The notes below the pieces were generated by a model. That model was given only the letters and a program-made list of their open reading frames with translations. It did no database searches and had not been told where the DNA came from. A stretch of DNA of 37,974 bases from an uncultured Oleiphilus sp. (GTDB taxonomy: Bacteria; Pseudomonadota; Gammaproteobacteria; Pseudomonadales; Oleiphilaceae), in NCBI GenBank assembly GCA_913020495.1, contig CAJWBJ010000030.1:1-37974 (forward strand), given 5' to 3'. A program made the position numbers and the translations under genes. This document shows, one piece after another, positions 16,064-23,285 of the stretch; within the stretch, counting starts at the first letter, position 1; the number at the start of each line of letters is the position of its first letter.

Positions 16064-18247
16064 ATGAATAAACCATTTACAGAATTTGAAGACTCAAGCG
16101 TTACCCAGTTAACCGTACCATTTTACGATGCCACCCAAAACACCGAAGGCTTTAACAGCGCCCATAAAGTAATCTCTAGTCAACCCGATGCTTTAAAAGC
16201 GGCTGGTAATCCAAGTGCTGGTAAGCCTGCCGTGGAAATTGGTTTACGCGAAGATAATATGTCTGGTTTTCAAAAAACACTGCGTCGTTACAACCCATGG
16301 TTTGCAGCCCGTAATTACCTAGATACCTTGGGGACCGATAATTCAGATCTCGACTCAACACCGCGTCCCATTTTTGATGAACGCTCAGGCGAGCGTGATT
16401 ACGCAAAATTAAACGATTCAGTGGTATGCGATACTAACCGATATGGCACTAAGATCGACATGCTTAACATTACCGATGTGGAATTACCGGTGGGTCGCTC
16501 CATGGAAATCAACGGTAATCCAAGCGTGGGCACTAACCCTAACCGTAACAAGCAGCATGGCTTTCACTTTACGGCCGATAACTGCATTGGTTGTCACGCT
16601 TGCGAAGCGGCTTGTTCTGAGAAAAATGATAATCCCGCTCATTTGGCGTTTCGTTCCGTCGGCTATGTAGAAGGGGGCTCGTACCCTGATTACAAGCGAA
16701 TGAATATTTCCATGGCTTGTAATCACTGTGACAACCCTGTGTGTATGAAAGGTTGTCCAACCAAAGCTTATACCAAACACGCTGAATACGGTGCGGTATT
16801 GCAAGACCCTGAAACGTGTTTTGGTTGTGGCTACTGCACTTGGGTATGTCCATACAACGCCCCCCAATTAGACCCGGTGGAAGGCAAGGTTTCTAAGTGT
16901 AATATGTGTGTTGACCGTTTAGAGGTGGGTTTAAAGCCTGCCTGTGTATCGGCTTGTTTAGGCAACGCGTTAAATTTTGGTGTCGTCGAAAACACCCCGG
17001 AAAACCGCGAACAAATTAAAACCAGTATTCCGGGTTTTCCTGACCCGTCTATTACCAATCCTAATATTCGTTTTCAGCAAACTAAAACCATGCCTAATGA
17101 AATGGCACGTACCGATAGCATGCCAGTTAAATACCATAAGCAAGATGATGGTACGTTCCGTTCTGTGGTCGATGAAAAAGAAGGCAAAGCAAAATCATGG
17201 AATTTTGCGCGCTTATCAAGCCGTGAAAATCCATTGGTGATTTTTACCTTGTTTACCCAAGCCAGTATGGGGGCTTTTATTCTTTTATACCTAGGTAATT
17301 TGTTAGGGATTGAAAGTTTTCTGGCTGTTAAAAACAGTATAATCTATTTGCCATTGCTAACTGTGTTGGCGGGTTTACAGGCCGTGGGCTTGTTTTTGTC
17401 TACCATGCACTTGGGTAAACCCATGCGCTTTTACCGTGGTTTTAATAACTTGCGTTATTCTCCTGTGAGTCGTGAAGCATTAGGGGTGGCCTTGTTCTTT
17501 ACTGGCCTTGCCGTGTTTACAGGCCTAGAAACGCTGGCTTTTGGTTTAGATTATTTTGAGCTTCTTTCTACCGAGTCTGGCGCTTTTATCGCTGATTTAA
17601 TTGTGCCAGTACAGCATGGTACGGCGGTCTTTGCCATTACTACTGGTTTGATTGGTCTTTACTGGATGTACCGCTCTTACCGTATTCCAGCGCGTCCTTT
17701 CTGGGACCACGGTCAGGTTTTCACTAGTTTCTTTGGTACTTTGTTTAGCTTTGGCTCATTAGTAGTGGCTCTATTGGCTATTCCTACACTGCTATTAACA
17801 GGGGAGAGCGTTGGCCAGTTATTGCAAATTACAACAGGTCTTGCTGCGTTTGGATTTATCGCCGAGGGTTTGGGTTTAATTAAGCACGCTAACTATCTGA
17901 ACACCGAAAGTGGTGAAGGCGCCGCAGCCCATTATGTACAGCAAACTACTTTTGGTAAGAGCTACAGCCTGCGTAATGCTTTAATGGCCATCAGTGCATT
18001 ATTGTTGGCAAGTGTTGCTTTGTTCCTAAGTGAGAGTGCATATGGCGTGGCCATAGCCGCCATAGTCGCGCCAGCTATGTTAGTCAGCTTATTGGTCGGT
18101 CGTTGCTTGTTTTATATCTTGGTGATTCCAACCACAATGCCAGGTGCTTTCTTTTGGAAGAACAAAGGCTTTGAAGAGCACGCTCGTGATGTGGGTCTTG
18201 CTGATATGCCTCAAGTGGGTGTTGTGCCTGCTTGTCACGGTCACTAG
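16064..18247 (+). CDS. Fused four-cluster ferredoxin (DmsB-like) and DmsC-like membrane anchor
   Basis: A 727-residue fusion. Residues 1-165 are a polar extension of unknown role. Residues about 166-305 form a DmsB/NrfC-type ferredoxin with all 16 cysteines: C174/177/180/184, C219/222/227/231, C252/255/258/262 and C279/282/294/298, enough for four [4Fe-4S] clusters. From about residue 390 there are about eight hydrophobic segments of the DmsC/NrfD-like quinol-oxidising anchor type, including STMHLGKPMRFYRGFNNLRYS, the DmsC family loop. It should carry electrons from membrane quinol to the NasA-like subunit encoded 16 bases upstream. In E. coli DmsB and DmsC are separate proteins, so the fusion is a lineage feature. 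GGAAAGGGGGAAG precedes the ATG. Confidence 0.87.
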   Translation: MNKPFTEFEDSSVTQLTVPFYDATQNTEGFNSAHKVISSQPDALKAAGNPSAGKPAVEIGLREDNMSGFQKTLRRYNPWFAARNYLDTLGTDNSDLDSTPRPIFDERSGERDYAKLNDSVVCDTNRYGTKIDMLNITDVELPVGRSMEINGNPSVGTNPNRNKQHGFHFTADNCIGCHACEAACSEKNDNPAHLAFRSVGYVEGGSYPDYKRMNISMACNHCDNPVCMKGCPTKAYTKHAEYGAVLQDPETCFGCGYCTWVCPYNAPQLDPVEGKVSKCNMCVDRLEVGLKPACVSACLGNALNFGVVENTPENREQIKTSIPGFPDPSITNPNIRFQQTKTMPNEMARTDSMPVKYHKQDDGTFRSVVDEKEGKAKSWNFARLSSRENPLVIFTLFTQASMGAFILLYLGNLLGIESFLAVKNSIIYLPLLTVLAGLQAVGLFLSTMHLGKPMRFYRGFNNLRYSPVSREALGVALFFTGLAVFTGLETLAFGLDYFELLSTESGAFIADLIVPVQHGTAVFAITTGLIGLYWMYRSYRIPARPFWDHGQVFTSFFGTLFSFGSLVVALLAIPTLLLTGESVGQLLQITTGLAAFGFIAEGLGLIKHANYLNTESGEGAAAHYVQQTTFGKSYSLRNALMAISALLLASVALFLSESAYGVAIAAIVAPAMLVSLLVGRCLFYILVIPTTMPGAFFWKNKGFEEHARDVGLADMPQVGVVPACHGH

Positions 18248-18303
18248 CTATAGATATCAGCCGATGTGACTAATACCGCTTAAGTGCTTCGTTAAGAATG
18301 CCC

Positions 18304-18331
18304 ACCTACACCAGTAGGTTGCGCTTTTTTT
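18304..18331 (+). terminator. Probable terminator of the molybdoenzyme operon
   Basis: ACCTAC / GTAGGT stem with a 4-base loop, then TTGCGC and seven T (18325-18331), 57 bases after the stop of the membrane subunit. The T-run is separated from the stem by 5 bases, so strength is uncertain. Confidence 0.55.
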
Positions 18332-18399
18332 CGAAGGGCTTGCCTTGCTTTAAGCTGTCTCGGATAGCATTTAAATAATTCTTATAGAAAGAACTCGTT

Positions 18400-18786
18400 A
18401 TGACGCTTCAAGATTTAATCAATAAAACCTGTCTCATCGGGTTAACTTATGTCGGTACCAATGGCGATACCCTTAAAGATGCCCAGTACGCGGGTACAGT
18501 GATAGAAGTAGATGCAGAAGAGGGTATTAAAGTGAAGCTAATGGGCATAAAAAACCAAGATGGCTCCGTTAATAAAGAGACCCCAAATTTCCATTTACCT
18601 CCATCGCTAGAAGCATGGTTTGTCGCTCCCAAAGGTCACTTTAAAAATAGCGATCATAAAATCGATATTGAAAACCCTGATTACTTCGTGACCTGGGATG
18701 TGGTGAAGAAAAAGGAGGATACAGAAGAAGGGCAGCAAGAATGGTGGGAGTGGCACCCAAGGACGGTTCCGCCCAGTGTGAACTGA
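18400..18786 (+). CDS. Conserved small soluble protein of unknown function
   Basis: A 128-residue cytoplasmic protein with no signal or membrane segment. It opens with TLQDLINKTCLIGLTYVGTNGD, followed by a beta-rich stretch (GTVIEVDAEEGIKVKL), a FHLPPSLEAWFVAP segment and a Trp-rich tail (QEWWEWHP). I have seen proteins of this general layout as conserved hypotheticals in proteobacteria but cannot name a family or function. It stands alone behind the molybdoenzyme terminator and converges on pdsS, with an 87-base gap. Confidence 0.75.
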   Translation: MTLQDLINKTCLIGLTYVGTNGDTLKDAQYAGTVIEVDAEEGIKVKLMGIKNQDGSVNKETPNFHLPPSLEAWFVAPKGHFKNSDHKIDIENPDYFVTWDVVKKKEDTEEGQQEWWEWHPRTVPPSVN

Positions 18787-18873
18787 TTAAGAATAATTTT
18801 ATTTGATAATTGGTCTACTTATAAAATATTTTGTCAATCAGGCATTGAGTATTGTTCCTTAAATCAAACCAGC

Positions 18874-20961
18874 TCAAATCAACTCAAATTCAATAGAAAA
18901 AATCACCCCGCTGTTATCTTCACGGTTTCTACCGCTGAGTTTTGACTTATGCTGATCACTGATTAGCTTGGCAATATGTAAGCCTAAACCAAGATGAATG
19001 CTTGAGCCGCTAGAGCGTGTTGATACCATCGGTGAAAATAATTCAACACCTCTCTCGGTGGGAAGTACCGGGCCATCATTTTCAATGTTTACGGTGACCT
19101 TGTCAGAGTGGCGTTCTACATGTACCTGAACTTTACCGTTTTCAGGGCAAAAACTGATGGCATTATCGAGCAGTTTATCGAATAGCTGCTCAAGACGACT
19201 GCTATCTCCTAGAATAAGCGCAGGGGATTTATCCCATTGAGAACACTCTAATTGCTCACCCCAAGCTGAAAGGTAACCATCAAGAAACTTGATCAGATCG
19301 ATTTTCATTAGTTGCTCTTCTTGAATGGCGCTTTCAAGACTGGCAGCCTCGGTCAGGTGTAGTGTGATTCGGCTGATCTGTTCGATCCCCGAGTCGATTT
19401 TACGAATGTAGGTATCATCGGCAAGTTCGGGTTGATGGTCCAATAGGTTTTCTAAAGAGGTTCGTAGCTTGTTGAGTGGATTTGAGATCTCATGTCTCAG
19501 TGTTTGAGGAATGCGCTCCAAGAAGTTCATGTAAGAATGTTGTTTTTCTAATAGCGTGGTGATACTACGGGATAGATCGCCGATCTCATCTGGAAAGTGT
19601 TGGCTGGCCTTGATTGTCGTACGTTCAATCCTTCCATGTGGGTCGATTGATTTTCCAGCTTCCTCACTGAGTCGGGATATACGCCGAACCAAGGTGAAAG
19701 CATAAATAAGTAATACAAATAGCAATAGAATGATAGCGCTGCCAATCTTGCTTGCGATGACGCTGATTCGTGCTTCTTCTTGGGCTAAAATATGATTGGT
19801 AGATTCATCAATAACAACCACACCAAGCGTCTCACCTTTTTCAATAATGGGGTAGCAAACAAGTAGCCGGTTTGATTTGCCGTTATTGTCAGTCATCGGG
19901 CGTAAAGGCTTTATTTTGCCTTGAAGCGCATCTTTGACGCACTGACTGTCAAAGGCAGTAGGGGTAAACTCGTTCTGTGGCAGCTGGTTTCCTTGAGGGT
20001 CTCGTTCGGCAAAGGCCCATTCCCGGCCACGACTATCGTAAATCCATAAACGGGCATAGGTATTTTTTAACTGGTCGATGACGCGTTGTAGTTCGCGTGC
20101 GTGCAATGCCACAGGATTAAGTTTGTCTTCCAAGCTTTTGGGTAGACTGGCAACGATGGCTTGTGGCCCGTAAGCAGGGTTGTCATCAACATCGACGATG
20201 GCAAAATGAATTTTTGGTTGTACGGTATCGAGTTGCGCAGTAGGTAATCGGAATTCAACGGTGTAGCCTTCTGCGGTTTTATGCCAATAACCCTGAACTC
20301 CGGTTTTGTGGCTGGCGATTTTTTCATTGGATTTTCTATATGAATTCGCTGGTTCTATGTCATGCCCATACTGCCATTGTCTGTCGGTGTAATAGCTGGC
20401 TAGTGCGCCCTCTTTTTCGGCGGGCAAAATAACTCTTCGAAGCATGCCAGACTCATCGTGATAGGTTAGCTGGATATGGTCGTTATAGTCTAAGCGTAAA
20501 TGCGAGTCTTTGCGGAAAACTACTTTATTATCTCGTACGTCAATGGCGACATAGAGGTGCTGTGAAGACTGGGCCAGACGAAGTGAGAAAGCCGTTTCGT
20601 TTTGTACATCAGGAACTGCGAGCCAGACAGGGTGGTCAAGATTAAAGCGTGGCGGCGTATTGACCTGTACTGGCCAATCACCAAAAAGGCCATCCATACG
20701 AATTGGCTGATTGATGGAGGGGGCACTTAGGGCATGTTTCTGTAGTTCGCTATCTTCATCTGCGGCAAGCAATTCGCGGATATTTTGTTGTGTGGCGAGC
20801 AGGGTGGTGGCAATCGCTTTTGCTTCGATCTCCTGAATTCGAACTTGTGCGTCGAGCGTCGCTTTACGTATATCCTCCCAATAACTTAGTCCTACCAGCG
20901 GGATGGATAAGAGCCCTAAACTGAGCAAGGTGATTTGGGTCTTTATACCGAATCGGGGCAC
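18874..20961 (-). CDS. pdsS: PDS-system sensor histidine kinase PdsS
   Basis: Membrane sensor kinase of the proteobacterial dedicated sortase system, 695 residues from GTG 20959-20961. I prefer this GTG because GGGAG lies 8 bases upstream; the in-frame TTG five codons earlier would bury that site inside the gene. Order: TM1 (about 8-25), a periplasmic part containing a CBM9-like fold (IRMDGLFGDWP near 90, LYVAIDVRDNKVVFR near 140), TM2 (about 415-435), HAMP-like linker, HisKA with phospho-acceptor His490 (LRHEISNPLNKL), and HATPase with DNAISF (N box), ENDGP and GLGLHIAKL (G boxes). It follows pdsR by 45 bases in one operon. It probably senses an envelope or glycan cue for the sortase target; the ligand is inferred only from the fold. 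Confidence 0.9.
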   Translation of the reverse strand: MPRFGIKTQITLLSLGLLSIPLVGLSYWEDIRKATLDAQVRIQEIEAKAIATTLLATQQNIRELLAADEDSELQKHALSAPSINQPIRMDGLFGDWPVQVNTPPRFNLDHPVWLAVPDVQNETAFSLRLAQSSQHLYVAIDVRDNKVVFRKDSHLRLDYNDHIQLTYHDESGMLRRVILPAEKEGALASYYTDRQWQYGHDIEPANSYRKSNEKIASHKTGVQGYWHKTAEGYTVEFRLPTAQLDTVQPKIHFAIVDVDDNPAYGPQAIVASLPKSLEDKLNPVALHARELQRVIDQLKNTYARLWIYDSRGREWAFAERDPQGNQLPQNEFTPTAFDSQCVKDALQGKIKPLRPMTDNNGKSNRLLVCYPIIEKGETLGVVVIDESTNHILAQEEARISVIASKIGSAIILLLFVLLIYAFTLVRRISRLSEEAGKSIDPHGRIERTTIKASQHFPDEIGDLSRSITTLLEKQHSYMNFLERIPQTLRHEISNPLNKLRTSLENLLDHQPELADDTYIRKIDSGIEQISRITLHLTEAASLESAIQEEQLMKIDLIKFLDGYLSAWGEQLECSQWDKSPALILGDSSRLEQLFDKLLDNAISFCPENGKVQVHVERHSDKVTVNIENDGPVLPTERGVELFSPMVSTRSSGSSIHLGLGLHIAKLISDQHKSKLSGRNREDNSGVIFSIEFELI

Positions 20962-21006
20962 TATGGATTCTCCCAAACGAACATCATGATCTCACCCAAG
21001 TAGGCA

Positions 21007-21717
21007 TTATGATTTTTCCCAGCGATAGCCAAAGCCCGGTTTGTTTCTAATGCACTGGAATGCGGGACCGAGTTCATTAAACTTTTTGCGGATATTCTTA
21101 ATATGGCTGTTGATTGTGCCATTAGTCACCATTCGCTGCATGGTGCTTTCAGATAAATCGTTGTAATCAATCCCTTCAGGGCCGGCCTTCATGATTGCCG
21201 TTAGCAGCCTGAATTCTGTGAGTGTCAGCGGGAGTGTTTTTCCATGCCAGGAGGCAAATGATTTTTCTTCATCAATGGCTAGATCTGGGTTTGCAGTTGT
21301 GCTTTTGTTGTTGCTGTTATCGTTATTGGTATCAGCGCTGCGCGCCTGATGTATTCGCAAAAGTCCTTTGATACGTTCAGCTAGTAGCGCAAGTGAAATA
21401 GGCTTGGTTTGATAATCCCAAGCACCTAAGCGTAAACCGAAAACCTGGTCGATTTCATCCGAACGATCCGTCAGAAAGATAATGGGAATATTATCTCCCC
21501 GATCAAGAAGCTTGCGACAGATGGTAAAGCCGCCATCCGAATCATCACCCAATACCACATCTAATAACACTAAGTCCGGCTGATCATTGCTTATGCCATG
21601 CAAAGCTTCCTCAACGAAAGTGTAACACTGGGTTTCGAAGCCTCTGCGTTGTAGGGCATCGGCATAATTTTGTTGCTGATCAATGTCATCTTCAACGATG
21701 GCAATGCGGTAGGTCAT
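21007..21717 (-). CDS. pdsR: PDS-system response regulator PdsR
   Basis: OmpR/PhoB-type response regulator of 236 residues. Receiver domain residues are complete: Asp10 and Asp11 (acidic pocket), Asp53 as phosphorylation site (LLDVVLGDD) and Lys105 (TKP). An Asn/Thr-rich linker (about 127-145) leads to a winged-helix DNA-binding domain (LTLTEFRLLTAIMKAGPEGIDYNDL, then INSHIKNIRKKFNE). It is the first gene of the leftward pdsR-pdsS operon and lies divergent from pdsO. Members of this family bind direct repeats spaced by about one helical turn, which are present in the 350-base divergent region. Confidence 0.92.
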   Translation of the reverse strand: MTYRIAIVEDDIDQQQNYADALQRRGFETQCYTFVEEALHGISNDQPDLVLLDVVLGDDSDGGFTICRKLLDRGDNIPIIFLTDRSDEIDQVFGLRLGAWDYQTKPISLALLAERIKGLLRIHQARSADTNNDNSNNKSTTANPDLAIDEEKSFASWHGKTLPLTLTEFRLLTAIMKAGPEGIDYNDLSESTMQRMVTNGTINSHIKNIRKKFNELGPAFQCIRNKPGFGYRWEKS

Positions 21718-21815
21718 TAAGGGGCTTCCTACGTTATTCGTTCTCTAGCTTATTTTATGTGTGCAGGCGCTACTATAACGTAGTTTTGCACCGATGAATG
21801 CTAATAAGCGGCTTC

Positions 21816-21902
21816 TCCATTTTATCTCCATTTCTTTTGCAGATTCTGCATAACAGGCCCTCTTCTGCAGATTGCGTCCATTCGCCTCCATGGCTACTCC
21901 AT
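21816..21902. promoter_or_regulatory. Five phased TCCAT repeats, candidate PdsR operator
   Basis: TCCAT occurs at 21816, 21827, 21877, 21887 and 21898. Steps of 11, 50, 10 and 11 bases keep all copies on about the same helix face. TGCAGATT also occurs twice (21838 and 21866). The block is about 100 bases upstream of pdsR and about 165 bases upstream of pdsO within the divergent gap 21718-22067. OmpR-family regulators usually bind such direct repeats; binding here is inferred. Confidence 0.55.
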
Positions 21903-21942
21903 TACATGAATACCTGAAATTGTTTGAATAGATCCACAGACG

Positions 21943-22032
21943 AGCAGCGGAGAAAAGGAGCGTAACACATTGGGTGTTGCGTCATCACGAAGGAACGTGG
22001 CGCTGCTGGTCTAATGACAAAAATCTAATGAC
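21943..22032 (+). other. Structured pdsO leader with inverted and direct repeats
   Basis: AGCAGCG (21943-21949) can pair with CGCTGCT (22001-22007), enclosing AACAC / GTGTT (21964-21968 / 21974-21978). TCTAATGAC is repeated at 22010-22018 and 22024-22032. The leader probably forms RNA structure ahead of the GAGGA ribosome site of pdsO; no known riboswitch was recognised. Confidence 0.35.
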
Positions 22033-22067
22033 TAAACCTGAAAGAAAAAACCAAAGAGGATAGGGCG

Positions 22068-22967
22068 ATGAAAACTAAAACGATGAAAGCAAATAAATTA
22101 GCTATAACGGTACTGGCATTAAGCTTAACTCAGGGAGTAAATGCGACCGAAGACGCGTTACAAAATGAATCTGACAATAGTGGGACGTATTGGGGATTAG
22201 GAATTGGCTCAGTACTCGGAGCTGTTATTGGCGGGCCTCCGGGAGCAGCTTTAGGTGCAACCTTAGGCGGTTCAATCGGCTGGGGGCAGGACAAGGATAC
22301 GGCTTTGGATCAGAGCTTGGTTGTACTTGACCAGCATGAAATGGCGCTTGAACAGAGTAAGAGCCAGCTACGAAAAAACCGTTCTATCTTGAATAAAACC
22401 CGTCAAAAAGTTTCAGAGCTTAGTGAATCAAATGACTTGCAGGCAGCCCGTTTAGCTGAACTGATGGTGAAGGATGGTAGCGGTGAGGATGGACAGAAAA
22501 ATACCGTTTTAAAGGGCGTGATAGAGCACTACGCGCATGAGGTTTATTTTCGAAATGGAGAGTTTGAGGTACCTGCTTACGCTCAAGCGCGCTTGAACAA
22601 TTTGTCGGAATTTCTTCAATCGCACCCTGATTTACATGTCATGTTGAAAGGTTATACAGATCACCGTGGCGCGGCTGAATTTAATGCCACTTTGGCTCAG
22701 GCGCGAGTTGACGGTATTCGTGATGCATTGTTGGCTCAAGGAATTGATGCGCAGCGAGTCACGACACAGGCTATTGGTGAAGCGGAGTCACAGGGTCGGA
22801 TAAGGGATGCCGGAGGCGATGAACTGGTAGAAAGTGACCTTGAGGTTAGTGTCGTGGAAGCGAGTGATGCTGGGAACTATGTGCTCGATCGTCGTGTCTC
22901 GATCGAACTGAGTTTACATGAGTTTGAAGTACAGCCAATCGCGAGTGTTGGGGAGGTTTACCAGTGA
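22068..22967 (+). CDS. pdsO: Sortase-associated OmpA-like protein PdsO
   Basis: A 299-residue envelope protein of the PDS system. Signal peptide about 1-26 (cleavage after VNA), a glycine-zipper stretch (about 43-72, GSVLGAVIGGPPGAALGATLGG) that can insert in a membrane, a helical coiled-coil-like region (about 80-132) and a C-terminal OmpA-like peptidoglycan-binding domain (about 155-285). GYTDHRGAAEFNATLAQAR gives the Asp198 and Arg213 expected for diaminopimelate contact. It is first of the rightward genes and ends in a GTGA overlap with the next frame. It likely tethers the sortase machinery or its product to the cell wall. Confidence 0.9.
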   Translation: MKTKTMKANKLAITVLALSLTQGVNATEDALQNESDNSGTYWGLGIGSVLGAVIGGPPGAALGATLGGSIGWGQDKDTALDQSLVVLDQHEMALEQSKSQLRKNRSILNKTRQKVSELSESNDLQAARLAELMVKDGSGEDGQKNTVLKGVIEHYAHEVYFRNGEFEVPAYAQARLNNLSEFLQSHPDLHVMLKGYTDHRGAAEFNATLAQARVDGIRDALLAQGIDAQRVTTQAIGEAESQGRIRDAGGDELVESDLEVSVVEASDAGNYVLDRRVSIELSLHEFEVQPIASVGEVYQ

Positions 22968-23179
22968 AATACTTTATTGCGATTGAAGAAGACTTACTGT
23001 TGAAACTTTGGATGCTTGATCCGCAATTAGTCGCGCCATTCTCACGATCTTTTGGCTTACGAAAAGTCAATCCGGATCCCGCGTCTTTCAATATCAATGC
23101 AGCAGATATTGAGATACAAGCCCAGCTTCTTGCGCCGGCAACCGGCGAACATGAACGACAGCGTCGAAAAGGGGATTAG
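22964..23179 (+). CDS. Small PDS-operon protein, unnamed
   Basis: A 71-residue frame starting at GTG 22964, overlapping the pdsO stop by four bases (GTGA). A strong ribosome site (GGGGAGG, about 22948-22954) lies about 9 bases upstream, inside the pdsO coding sequence, so translational coupling is very likely and the frame is probably real. The protein has no signal peptide or membrane helix. It opens MKYFIAIEEDLLLKLWMLDP and ends with a charged tail (EHERQRRKGD). I do not recognise a family, and it is not one of the named PDS components known to me. A cytoplasmic accessory or regulatory role is only a guess. Confidence 0.68.
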   Translation: MKYFIAIEEDLLLKLWMLDPQLVAPFSRSFGLRKVNPDPASFNINAADIEIQAQLLAPATGEHERQRRKGD

Positions 23180-23227
23180 CTTTCCCGTTTAACATTGGGA
23201 GGTTAATAAAGGCGCGGTTAACAAAAA

Positions 23228-23262
23228 AGAGTCGCCGTCAGCTTTATGCTGGTGGTCGCTCT
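23228..23262 (+). other. Long hairpin between the small PDS gene and the sortase target
   Basis: AGAGTCGCCGTCAGC and GCTGGTGGTCGCTCT pair along 15 positions with one mismatch and several G-U pairs, around a TTTAT loop. It starts 48 bases after the small gene's stop and ends 23 bases before the target ATG, just ahead of its GGAG ribosome site. No long T-run follows, so it may be an attenuator or a processing/stability element rather than a full terminator. Confidence 0.55.
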
Positions 23263-23285
23263 TAATTCCAATTTCTGGAGTTCGT

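Noticed and set aside
16484-16867. Long minus-strand frames opposite the ferredoxin domain
   Set aside because: They arise from the codon pattern of the Cys-rich clusters in the real gene on the plus strand.
20962-20976. TTG start for PdsS five codons upstream
   Set aside because: The GGGAG ribosome site lies between this TTG and the GTG at 20961, so the GTG is favoured.
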